64,000 nt of DNA, taken from assembly GCF_037975245.1 (NCBI RefSeq), contig NC_092580.1, positions 1,041,001-1,105,000 on the forward strand, in the 5' to 3' direction. A program made the translations under genes and the position numbers. The notes under the pieces were generated by a model. The model was not told where the DNA came from and did no database searches. It worked only from the letters and a program-made list of their open reading frames with translations. Source of the DNA: Apostichopus japonicus (Eukaryota > Echinodermata > Holothuroidea > Aspidochirotida > Stichopodidae). How positions within the stretch are numbered: position 1 is the stretch's first letter; each line of letters starts with the position of its first letter. Of this stretch, positions 47,040 to 58,140 are shown one piece after another.

Positions 47040-47420
47040 ATACTTTATGCTTGACCTTATTAGTTTAGATTAGTTTAGTAAAGAAAAAGGATCAGGAGGG
47101 ACACTCAAGTCCCCATCAAAGACCCTATAGGAGAGGGAAGAAAACTGATGACACAAACGATCAGACCCGATTACAATGCTTAAAGTGCTTGTCCAAAGCA
47201 TTCTTAAACCCATTCACACTACAGTACTTGCAAGTACAACTTTCTCAGGCGAGCCATTCCACTCATTCACAACCCTATTAGAAAAAAAGGTATGCCGAAT
47301 ATTAATGCTACTTTGTGACTTGTGGAGTTTAAGACAATGACATCTGGTACAACCACTATTAGCAAACATGAAAAAGTCAGTGACTATCAAGATACTTAAT
47401 CAAGATATCACTTTTATGAA
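47040..47420 (-). mobile_element. LINE 3' fragment (RT C-terminus and tail)
   Basis: On the minus strand: SSINIRHTFFSNRVVNEWNG, a typical end of CR1/L2-type ORF2 proteins (the FFSNRVV..WN..P run), followed after one stop by a short tail and a TAAAC-type repeat. The 5' part is missing. Different family from the LINE at 38-42 kb. Confidence 0.72.
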
Positions 47421-47754
47421 ACCTACGTTTGAGTTGAATCTTGGACTGCATAATCTAGATCTATGGGAAGACTGTCCATGAACTTGTGTTTGAGTTACTT
47501 TATTACTCTGAAATTTAGTGACTCTAGCCCTGACTCGTTGCATAACTGGTAATAGTTCCTGAAAACTCCACATGAATTGAATATGGACCACTGAATCAAG
47601 AACTACTGGAGACCAATAATTCTTCACATCCTTAGCTAGATGAAGTAATGGTTTCTAATACAAACGGTATACTTTATCAATCCCGTTCTTGAACCATTGA
47701 CCCAAAATTGTGTCCTTTCTGGAGAGAAGTATTGAAGGAGAACCGGACGGATGG

Positions 47755-48110
47755 TGTGCTATTTATAATAATCCCTCTGCCTAATACAAATACCAAGGTA
47801 TTTAATTAAAAAATAGTGAATTGCACATAAAGCACCTAAGGCGACACCTTTGTCGCCGTAGGTGAATTCATCTCTTTTCACAACACTTAGGACGACATAG
47901 CATAAACTCACCACTTAGGGCGACGATGGTGATTTAGTGTAATTTCGTCACACTGGACCATTGTTCTCCTGTATGTGCACTATTTATAATAATCCCTTTG
48001 CAAAGTACATATAGCAAAGAATACAATTAACTAGTTAATTAATTTCACATATACATGTCACCCTATGTGAAATTAACTCTTTCCACAACACTTTAAATAA
48101 ATTAATTGAG
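47755..48110. repeat. Diverged ~220-bp direct duplication
   Basis: The tracts around 'ctatttataataatccct' and 'cacaacactta' occur twice, at 47,758-47,890 and 47,980-48,105. The first copy holds a strong hairpin at 47,833-47,864. Confidence 0.6.
47833..47864. other. Strong hairpin
   Basis: CACCTAaGGCGACA pairs with TGTCGCCgTAGGTG (13 of 14 positions) around a 4-nt loop (CCTT). GC-rich in an AT-rich setting. Function unknown. Confidence 0.75.
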
Positions 48111-48461
48111 AAAGACATAACACCAGAGATCTACAGTCAATATGAAAAGATGCCTGTATACAGTATTTAGAACTGCTCAATGGGATCATTACAACTCAAG
48201 CTGGACTCTAAACCTGAAAATTTTCAACGTATGAATTCTGGCCATTAACTTACATCACTAATAGTTTCAGAATTTGACTCCTGTTCATTTGTCAGTTTAT
48301 TGAGTTATTGTAATGACAGGCTGTTAGCATTACACTCATAAACACACATACTGCTACTTCACAAAAATGCATTGTGTTACATATTGAAACAATTTTACAT
48401 AACACAAAACAGCATGGAATGAAAACAATATGACAAAAACAGGGAGTTTGCAGGAACTCAC

Positions 48462-48653
48462 CAGGACTCACAAAAGCCTTCAAGATCTTTGCAATCTAGA
48501 CACACCTCAAGGTGTCCCTGCATACTCAAGCATGACATATAGCCCTTGTTACTAGGATATATCGGAATTACTGGATAGGAGTTTGCCCGACAGTGCCAAG
48601 TCTCATTGCAGGAAGTCCACTTCATCTCATTTGTTGTATGTAAGAAGAAGTAC
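48462..48653 (-). CDS. Candidate cysteine-rich exon, unknown protein
   Basis: 192 bp with no stop, between a strong acceptor (pyrimidine run, TTTCCAG) and a consensus donor (CTG|GTGAGT). It reads YFFLHTTNEMKWTSCNETWH, then six cysteines in all, ending VCLDCKDLEGFCES. An NET sequon is present. It looks extracellular or metal-binding. No family recognised; neighbouring exons were not found. Confidence 0.4.
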
Positions 48654-48659
48654 CTGGAA

Positions 48660-51600
48660 AGGAAAAAATAAGTTACTCATTACAACAATGTTGCATTTCT
48701 ATTGCAATTCCCATTTGTTCCTTTACCCTCTGGATTATCAGGTATAAATGAAAACTTTCATTCAGCTTTTACTTAAAATTATCAGAATTATTATTAAGAG
48801 CAACAAACTTATCAATCAGATACAGACTATCATCTAAACCCAGCCTTACAAAATGTGCATCCTCATTGTATTGATGCAAGTTTATCAGTCAGATCTAACT
48901 GGTGCCATAATACCTCTTTCAAAAATGACTAATTCCCTGCAAACCTAAGCAAATTCCCAATCAGTTTCAATGTTAAAGGTAGTCTGTATATGCCCCAAAT
49001 TATAGGATGCTTTAATTGCTAGAAGTTTTCAACAAGTTACTTTCATGGAGGCACTTAGTCCAAATTGTTCTCAGACATTCTTAATGAACACACAAGATGA
49101 CTGAATGTCCCCGTGAGGTAAATTTCATCAAAAGTGGTAATAAAAACAGTTTATAGAATTTTGACCAAAGGTGACCATATTTGAATATTTGCATATTTTG
49201 GGCCAACATGGCATAATTTTAAATAATATATTGAAAAGTTCACTTATTTTTGTTTGTGTTGCTTTGATGCTTTTCACAGAACGATCTATATCTCTTACTC
49301 ATCTAAAAGTTTGCACTGGCTTTGGTTACAGGAAGTGCATGATGATGTGTAAACTGCACCAAGGAATTCTAATGCATCCTCCTGTGCAGTTGAATCAAAC
49401 TCTGGAAGAATCTGTTTCAACCTTGCGAGACAGGAGGCCCATGAAGTTCAGGTTGAAATTGCGCGGAAGAGAGCTTTGATTACTTCCATTAATTCAGAGC
49501 TATGTCCATTATAGTGTCGAATGATGCTGCAAAGAAGCTAAAAAAAAAGAAGGAAAATTTAGATTTGTAGGAAATCTACATCTGACATGGGTGGCTCATC
49601 AATATAAGTGGAAAAGATTTGGGTTGCAACCTTCATTTTTATCTATTTTTTGTTAATGATTGCTTGATGTTTCAAAGCACTTTCTTGGAAGTCTGTCACT
49701 AGCTTCTGTAGCTGAAAAGTTACTCTCATCAAGTAAAATGATAAACACATCATATCTTAATAACCATTTGTTGGAATATGCTACTGGGAGAAAGGAGTAG
49801 AGGTATCATGAACTTGACAAAGAAGAGTGCCCATGTTGGAAAATCTAGTATATTTGGGGGATAATAAAACTTAAAACCCTTCATTGTTGAAGTGAAAATT
49901 ATGATATTCTGCAATAAGTGCCAATCCTTGGGATGGGGTTGGAACATCACAAAATGCCCCTTGCAATTGTGCTGATATAGGTTGGGTTTTTCCCTTTACT
50001 TCTCCAGGCATAAGGTTTTGTCAAGGATATGGTCCTGGCACAGTAAAAGTCTTTCATTTTTCAACATTTCCAGGTGGGGAGGATCAAGTCACATGAAGTC
50101 TTGCACCTCCATAGCTTGCAATCCCTGCCTTAATGAATTATTTCTAAAGCTGCATGGGTTGTCTTAGGTTACTTACCTTTAATTTGAATTTGAAGGACCA
50201 CTACATGTTTTTAAGACAAAATTGCAAACTGGACAAATTAAGAAATATGATGTCCTTTAAGTTGGCTGAATTGGGACAAATTCATTCCAAAGTCATGACT
50301 TGTTTTCTGAATTTTCTCTGTTCTTTCAACTTCCCTGTACATATTGGTCAAATGGTTTAAAATGAGTTGTATGAATAGTTGATAAAGCTGATATATTCTG
50401 ACAAGTTGTCAACCAGTTATTTCAATTGAATCATTTTTAATGAATTGTCTCACTGTAATTATTGATTGAGTGAGTGATCAGTCAATTAATTAAATCGTTA
50501 ATTGAGTTAACGTTTAATTAAAATTAGTTAGGGGAATCAATTAAAAAAAGATGAAAATTAGATGACCTCTATGACTGAACTTTTCCTTTGAACTTGTTAG
50601 AGCAGTTTAAAACCTGTATGTGGTACTTCTAGCAACTGACAAGTTGGAAAAAAAAAAAAAATTCTCTTTACATTTTGAATAGCAATTTGGATTTTAGAGG
50701 ACAAATTATTCCTTGCAAATAAATGCTTTCTTGAGTTCATTCATTGCAATTAGATGGCATATTGTTAATTGTTGTTGACAATAAAATTCAGATTTCAACT
50801 GAATCAATTTGAGAAGCTATACAGTATTAAATTGATTTTCATATGTTGGATGGTTATTTGCTAAGAACCAATAAATGCAGATCTATACCAATAGCATGGG
50901 TACAGTCTTACAAGTATAGCTGGTACTGTAATAATTTTCAGAGTCATGTACCAACAAGTTATCAAGTTATCCCAACCACTGCAAATATTACCATTTTGGG
51001 GTGATATATGTTGAAAATATCTCATGCATGGAAATTATTGATTCAATATAGTTGCAAGCAAATTTGAAAACTCGAGTATACTTACACATTGCTTAATTAC
51101 AACGTTTTTATCTGTAAAACATGGCACCATATAGCAAAGTTAATGAAGTGTGATGATTATGTCCGAAGAAACTGGCCAGCGTCACAATATCCCTGTATCT
51201 GTTACGTCCTGAGATATTGGCCACGTAACACAACATCTACTTCCATACTTGTATAATGCTGAGCTGCAGACACTGGCCTTTGTGGCAAGATCTTGAACAC
51301 ATATATTATGTATACTGTGTATCAAATATACTGTATGTATAAAATGTATCCTTATTTTTTTTTAAACTAACAGAAATTTAAGATGGTCTATATCAGTCCC
51401 TATTCTGGAACTGCCTCTATGAGGATTACTGTGATGATAGAATCAATGTTGATGAAAGAATAAATGTGACTTCATGCAGTGTTTTACAACCTGTATAAAA
51501 TTAATACTCCAACCACACATGCAAAGTGCAATGTGGTTCCCAGCTACACCACTCTATGGGGAAATGGTAATTTGATGGCTCTTCTTCCTGCAAACTCAGT

Positions 51601-52300
51601 CTAGACAGTGTGTTAGATTATCAACTCAACCAACTTTGTCCAAGTTCCTGATGTTGTCGGCTGCAAGCCAGGAATCTCATTGGGTTGCTGCCACCACCAT
51701 GAAGATTTAAGCAGTATATCATTTCTCCTATAACAACAACACTGGAATAGTAAAGCAACATTACCGTAATGATGCTATATCGCAATTCCCTTTTGAATTA
51801 AGCAATATGTTAAGGGACATTTTCTTAATATTAGTTTGTTCAATATATGAAAAATCAACCAAGTTAAAATGCATTATGGTTTCCATGATGTAACATGAGT
51901 AATTTGTGTATGCGTTTGTTTGTGTGTGTGGGGGGAGGGGGAGGGAAGGGGGGGTTGCACACACTTAATAGTAATTAAGGTTCTACAAATATTAGAAAAA
52001 GCTAACAATGATGATTGAGATGCAACAAACATGGGCGAAAATGGAAAATATCTGCCAAGAAAACGAGATGGACTATTCCTGCAGGCTATGAGGTATCATT
52101 ATGTTAAGTATCAACTCAAATGGAATAAATTTCTTCCGATTCTGTGTTTATAAGGAAATTTCAGCTGAGCCCTGTTTTGTCACACATCTCATCAATATGC
52201 AGCAAAATCAAAATAGCACTGAAAACATTGCATTGGGTAACCAACCTGCTCAGCCCAATAAACTTTAGTCATACCACATATGGTTGGTGAGCAATTGCAG
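48660..52300. other. Gene-poor stretch
   Basis: AT-rich; poly-A at about 50,646-50,661 and a GT/G-rich run at 51,917-51,955. ORFs here lack domains. Confidence 0.5.
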
Positions 52301-52311
52301 ATCAGGTTTTA

Positions 52312-52848
52312 ATGTTAAGCCCTGCCCACTCATTTCGTTGCACGATATCTGCACCAAAAGCAATAACGACCCTCCTTAGCTCGTCATTGCTGCAAGGATC
52401 ACCTCAAACCAACCTACCATTCTTCAGATTGGAGCTAACAGTTATTAATGTTAAGCCCTGCCCACTCATTTCGTTGCACGATATCTGCACCAAAAGCAAT
52501 AACGACCCTCCTTAGCTCGTCATTGCTGCAAGGATCACCTCAAACCAACCTACCATTCTTCAGATTGGAGCTAACAGTTATTAATGTTAAGCCCTGCCCA
52601 CTCATTTTGTTGCACAATATCTGCACCAAAAGCAATAACGACCCTCCTTAGCTCATCATTGCTTCAAGGATCACCTCAAACCAACCTACCATTCTTCAGA
52701 TTGGAGCTAACAGTTATTAATGTTAAGCCCTGCCCACTCATTTTGTTGCACGATATCTGCACCAAAAGCAATAACGACCCTCCTTAGCTCGTCATTGCTG
52801 CAAGGATCACCTCAAACCAACCTACCATTCTTCAGATTGGAGCTAACA
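52312..52848. repeat. Four tandem 136-bp units
   Basis: Units start at 52,312, 52,448, 52,584 and 52,720, with an exact 136-bp period and only a few substitutions. The four similar 67-codon plus-strand ORFs are a by-product of the repeat. On the minus strand each unit also has an open run (DPCSNDELRRVVIAFGAD). It abuts the last exon of the integrase gene. Confidence 0.92.
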
Positions 52849-52854
52849 AGAGAA

Positions 52855-53048
52855 CGTCAGCTAAAATCTATTTTGGTCCTATTTCTTCTTCAAAGGAAGG
52901 CCTGTGGAACTGTTAGTATGTGTGTACAGCCCTTTCTCATTCACAGCCTTGACTCCATACGGCTCAAGCCAAGAGTTTCGAACTTCCTTCCTCTTCGGGC
53001 ATCCTTTCCTGCATTCTGGACGAGAACACTAGAACCAACTTTGAAGGT
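52855..53048 (-). pseudogene. Integrase gene, exon with post-integrase domain
   Basis: Acceptor TTTATTCAG at 53,049. It reads FKVGSSVLVQNAGKDARRGR, the FKVGD.VL..N motif that follows Gypsy-type integrase cores. After a one-base shift it continues WLEPYGVKAVNEKGLYTHTN, the GPY/F-like motif. A stop follows in the KKK-rich end. It is therefore the C-terminal part of the gene, disabled. Confidence 0.75.
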
Positions 53049-53161
53049 CTGAATAAAACAAAATCCAGCAAATATACATAAACATCATAATACAATGTAT
53101 ATGTTGCCATTCATTTAACTACAGTCAGTTTTCAATGCACAACATAGCATTATGTAATAAC

Positions 53162-53313
53162 CTCTTTTGATTGCTGCCTTTAGTCAAAATTCTTTTTCTT
53201 GCCGTTCTTGGGCTTTGCCAATATTTTCTTTCACAAAACCTTTGATTATGTCCTGCGACTGTGACATGAGTTGTAAAACCCTCTCCCTCTGTGCATCGCT
53301 GCAGCAAGAGATT
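53162..53313 (-). pseudogene. Integrase gene, linker exon
   Basis: In one frame it reads SQDIIKGFVKENIGKAQERQ and EKEF before a TGA. This is the helical ...I..AQE.Q...(Y/F)D linker between the integrase core and the FKVGD motif. The 5' end is uncertain (CAG acceptor near 53,314). The donor is a weaker AGAG|GTTATT. Confidence 0.6.
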
Positions 53314-53938
53314 CTGGTTGGACAATGGAGTCTTCAATGTCGACTGGTAACAATGGCTCTCTGGATATATGAAGATAAATTAACAATCAATTATTCCCAA
53401 CACTTTGTTGACTGAAGAATATTTAATTTTTTTTATATTTTATTTTCGCTATTAAGACCCTGGAACCATAAATTTGAGTCACATCACATACTCAAACCAG
53501 CAGAAATATAAAACCAAAGTATATTCTGTGCTGTTATAGGTCCAAATTGCATACCAGCCCAAAATATGATATATAGTATATGAAAAACAAAACCAATGTC
53601 AGTGGCATTAATTGCATGTATCTTAATTAATTGGCATGCTTTTATAGTTTAATGAATGTTCATCTTTTGTACTTGCTGAAGAGTGTACCATATACAGAGT
53701 TAATCTGTTTATTTGTTTAGGTGTTGTAACTTACATAGGGTTATTGGTGGTCCTCTATTTAGCAGTTTTTCCCTGTACCTGGGATGTGTCGAATGAGATT
53801 TTATCCTATAGAGGATCAGTGTAGCTATGCAGGATTTGTCCAAACTCTCTTGTCCCTGATTGCTTTTCTCTGTACAGTATATGACCTTTACAAATGTAAA
53901 CCTCTATTCAGCAATGGTAGGTTTGAATTATTACAAAC

Positions 53939-54229
53939 CTTCCAAACATCACAACGAAAGGAGAAAGACCTGTTGAACCATGTTTTGCTGTACGGTACCC
54001 CATGAGAATGGAAGACAGTGTTTCATCCCAGTCATCTTGGTTTTGATTGACAACTTTGATGAGTGACATTTGCAGAGTTTGGTGGAATCTTTCATCCAGC
54101 CCATTGGTCTGTGGGTGGTAGCTGAAGGATACTCTGTGGCTCACCCCTGTCATGTCAAATAGGGACTTGTTCAGAGCATTAACAAATTCTCCTCTCTGGT
54201 CTGAGATGAAAATTTTCATGCACACAAAT
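53939..54229 (-). pseudogene. Integrase gene, catalytic core exon 2
   Basis: 97 codons, with a CATTTATTTAG acceptor. It reads RFVCMKIFISDQRGEFVNAL (second catalytic Asp in the SDQ run), then VSFSYHPQTNGLDERFHQTL (the glutamate after NGLDE is the third catalytic acid) and ILMGYRTAKHGSTGLSPF. It joins the exon at 54,573-54,730 in phase across AG|A. This exon itself has no stop. Confidence 0.85.
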
Positions 54230-54572
54230 CTAAATAAATGGAAAATTAAACAAGTTGTTAAAGTACTGGTTAGAGTAATGCAGTAAACTATTGGCATCTT
54301 CAGAGTGGCTGCGTGGTTTAATCAGGAGATTCTTTTAGCACTGATTTCAAAACAAGTAAGTTAAGCACTGACATAACACCTGGTCTTAGATGCACTGACC
54401 GTTATCCCACTAACATTTTATTAACATTAACTTATAAAACAACTTCAAGAAATTTCTGTAACCATTTTGCCGCTTTCTGGGTCACAGGTAAAACTGAGAA
54501 CAAATGCAGGTCTACGTAACTAACTTCAAAAGTATGTTATGTAAAGTAAAAACAAAGTACATGGATATATAC

Positions 54573-54730
54573 CTGGCCATGGTTTCAAACAGAAAGTTTG
54601 CAACGGTTTATGCTGTTTCGTCTCTTACAGCAACAGCCTCTGGCAATTTTGAAAAATAGTCACATAGGGTTATGATGTACTTATTTCCATTGATGGTCTC
54701 TGCAAGGGGTCCAATCATATCCACACCCAC
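54573..54730 (-). pseudogene. Integrase gene, catalytic core exon 1
   Basis: Acceptor with a long T-run (TTTTTTAG) and donor CAG|GTATAT. VGVDMIGPLAETINGNKYII begins the core; its Asp in the VDMIGP run is the first catalytic acid. YFSKLPEAVAVRDETA follows, then an in-frame TAA, then TVANFLFETMAR. The upstream zinc-finger part was not found before 54,730. Confidence 0.83.
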
Positions 54731-54739
54731 CTAAAAAAA

Positions 54740-57700
54740 AAGGAAAATAGCATTCAGAACCATACACAATCATACCAACAACATTCTTGTACAGAACAGA
54801 ATGCTGTATCAAATTTCGCAAATACTTTTGATACTGGACAGTGAAGCTTTTTTAATTTCAATGATTTAAATTGCATGATTTTGGCTTTTCTTGATTTAAA
54901 ACTATTACTGCTCACACTTTTCAGCACAAAGCTCGGTGGCTGTTTATTGCTCCCGTTAGTCTAAACTCTTCGATCTTTTCCGTATCGATCTTTTTACATT
55001 TAATGTTGAATTTTCAGGGCACAGTCCTGACAAACGATATTTTCCAATGATACTGTACTCTTCATCGGTATCCAGCTCAGGAGAAGTCATCTTGTAATAT
55101 CAGATCGGGCTAAGTAAGTTAACGGTCTCAACTCCTAATGCTTAACCGAGGCCAGAACAGTGCGTGCAAATATGCAACTACTAAGAATTTTGTGTGCCTG
55201 CGTGTTACACATTGAAATGTATTGCTTAGTATTAACAAGCATGGCCTGTGTTTAATAAATTTATGTCTTGTTGATCACTTTTCTTTGTTTCGAACTTGGA
55301 ACCTATTAAGAGTTTATATATCTTTTTTAGTAAGGTTATCAATTAATAACATGTTTGTTTACTCATTATTATTGCCTTTAAATGAACAATATATGTTTTA
55401 TTACTAAGTATTAGGTTATATTAGGTGAAGCATTGGTGGTGATGTCTGAAACAAGATCTATTTGGATAGGTGATGTTCGGAACAAGAGTCATGACAAAAA
55501 AATCTGAGAGGACATTACCCAAAACTGTCAGCTTTTGGTTAATATATATATGCTTATGTTGTGGTTTGATTTTATGGTATTTTGTTTCAATTACTTTCAA
55601 TTTTGCTCTTTAAAGAGAAAACTGTAATTCAGGAAAAATTGTGATTTTTCTCACGATACTCTAATTTTTCTTTGATAACATCATCAATATCATTGAAAAC
55701 TTGTCTGATTATAGTAAATTTTATGTTAATAAAGGAACTAACGACAGAATTCCCAAAATGTAGCAGTAATGGAGTGGCACCACCATTAAGAAAAGAACCA
55801 CTTTTGGAAAATTTATAGATTGTCACACTTTTCTACCATCTTGAATATAATTTCCGGAATAGTTTAAGGTCTGGTCAATTCTAATTCATAAATTGCAGAT
55901 ATTAATTATGTTTTTTTTTATTTAGAATAGAAGTTCTGTACTGTAATTTGAAAATTTGCTACCTTTGGCAACCGTGAAACATGAACAGACCCAATTTCCA
56001 AAATGCTGATGTCAAACTCAAAGGTATAACAAACTTTTGTAAAATGTTGAAGACTTGCAGTGAGAGTTGTACAGTAAACCGCGAGAGTTGGCAGGCCTGC
56101 AAAACCCTACAGTAGCAATAGTCATCGACTTTTGTTGTAAACGATTTTTGCTGATGTACTGCATGAGCCTAGTCTAATTCTTAACCCTATTGTTTTAAAC
56201 TCTAGCCAGTGGCAGAAGGCCAAATTGTATTGGCCTAATGGAATTTTTGGCTGAAACTGTAACTGTGTAAAGCCTAGCTAATTTAGAACTAGCCGTATGG
56301 CTGATAAGTCTGTTATCAAATCTTCAATCAAAGCGTTGTTGCATAGCATGCTAGGTGCTTACCCTAGGAGTATCTTAGGCTAAGCCATTACAATCTTCCA
56401 TATACTTATTGCAATACCACCTGACTCCCCTGTCATTGGCCAAAAAAGGGAATATTGAATATCTACCCCATTTGGTAATGCTAGGCATACTTAATGCTCC
56501 TCTGCACAAATTCATGATTAATTAAGCACACAGAGTATTTTTTCATTGGGCAAGCCAAACATGTCTTCATGCACAGGAAAGTAGTGCTGGCCATTAGATT
56601 TAGAGCACTTATGTTTACAACCATACATGTTGACTGGTGAATTAATTAGGTGAGCTCAAGGATGAATCCTAGTGGCAGTATTGGGGGTAGTTTATGCTAT
56701 CAAGTAACAAGTTCTTAATGCTCGAGTGAATTTGAGTAGGACTGTTTATCTATAGACAGTCTTGGCCTTCATGCATAGCATTAGACCTAGTATTGCTATG
56801 CCCATAGTAGTAGTAGGCTACTTCTTATGGCCATATTCAACTTCAATTCCTATGATCGAGATACACAGCATATAGGTCCATTAGGCCTAACTCAGTCCAG
56901 CTACAGTCAGGGTTGCACTGGCATAACTAGGTCTAGGCTAGGCTTGTCATTAGGGAAACAGTCCCCTTACAGCGAAGTTGCATTTCCAACCCGACCTCAA
57001 GCGGGGGAGCTCGGGTTGGGCTTATCTCGAGCTTCAGCTCTGCTTACACCACTTATCTTAACCCTATCACACGGACCAACGAACATGCGGTTTGCTCACG
57101 GCATTAGCTAGTGTGTCAGCTATATGCAAGTGATCAACAGATCAACGTTGTTCACAGGCATGCACAGCTATAGCTACAGGCGTACATACAGTACTCGCGA
57201 CATATGATCGTATGAAGTGTATTCCGTGTCTTAGTTCCCTTTAGCTGCCGGTTCGGATTTTCGTGATTTTTATTCACCGGTTCCTGATTTTTCCGCGTCT
57301 GGCTTGCCTTTAATACATAACACCAGACGACCGCTAATTTTCATAACCGACGCTTGGAAATTTCCCAAACGTTACTACATCCAAACCTGAGATTTTCATG
57401 TGCCCCGAATCCATAGCTGTCGCATTAGGCCCTAAGGCTATGTTGTAACATTGAGAAACCGGCCTCTGAATACGGTCTATATTTTTGTTCAAATTAATGC
57501 TGCACAAGTAAATGCAATTTTTTATTATTAGAAACATCATTGGAGTTGTTTTTAGTTCTTATCATTCCTTTATATCAATCTGGAAACGTTAAACAGTAAT
57601 CCTACACTAGTTACGTTGTCACTATTTACTTAGTTTGATTGGCCTAAGCTTAAATTTCTAATTGAGCTTGAATGGAGTTAATAATAGTGACGAACAAGGA

Positions 57701-58140
57701 TGTTAAACACTAAGTTCGGCATATTTTTTATTTGTTCATAAACGGAATTATATTGAACATAAGTACAAAATAACGTCGGAGTGTAAGAATTAGGTATTAA
57801 AATTACATTTTGGTAAAGATTGAAGATGGATGATTTGTCTGAGATACTTTTTGAGATGGAAAGTTTGGGTAACTATTCTTGGCGCTTTTCGGGCCATTAA
57901 CACATCTAGTAGGTTAGGCCATTCGCTATTCATAAACACATGGTTACTTGGTACGGACAATCGTCATCTTTTTTATCTTTGGAAATTTTTTTTTGGAAAT
58001 CCTTTTTCTTTTTCCGAGAAACTCCTGAGGTGGTTTAGTAGGGGCCTATACATACACAAGGATACATACAAGCCTTTGTTACATGCATGAGAAGAGTTGC
58101 ATTACGTACAATGTACCAATTTTGAGGGAAGATAGGCTAT
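54740..58140. other. Gene-poor stretch
   Basis: AT-rich with a TAGGCCTA-type island at about 56,280-56,950. No convincing exons. Confidence 0.5.

Noticed and set aside
52312-53052. Four similar 67-110 codon plus-strand ORFs starting MLSPAHSF
   Set aside because: They are one ORF repeated by the 136-bp tandem array; no evidence of coding.
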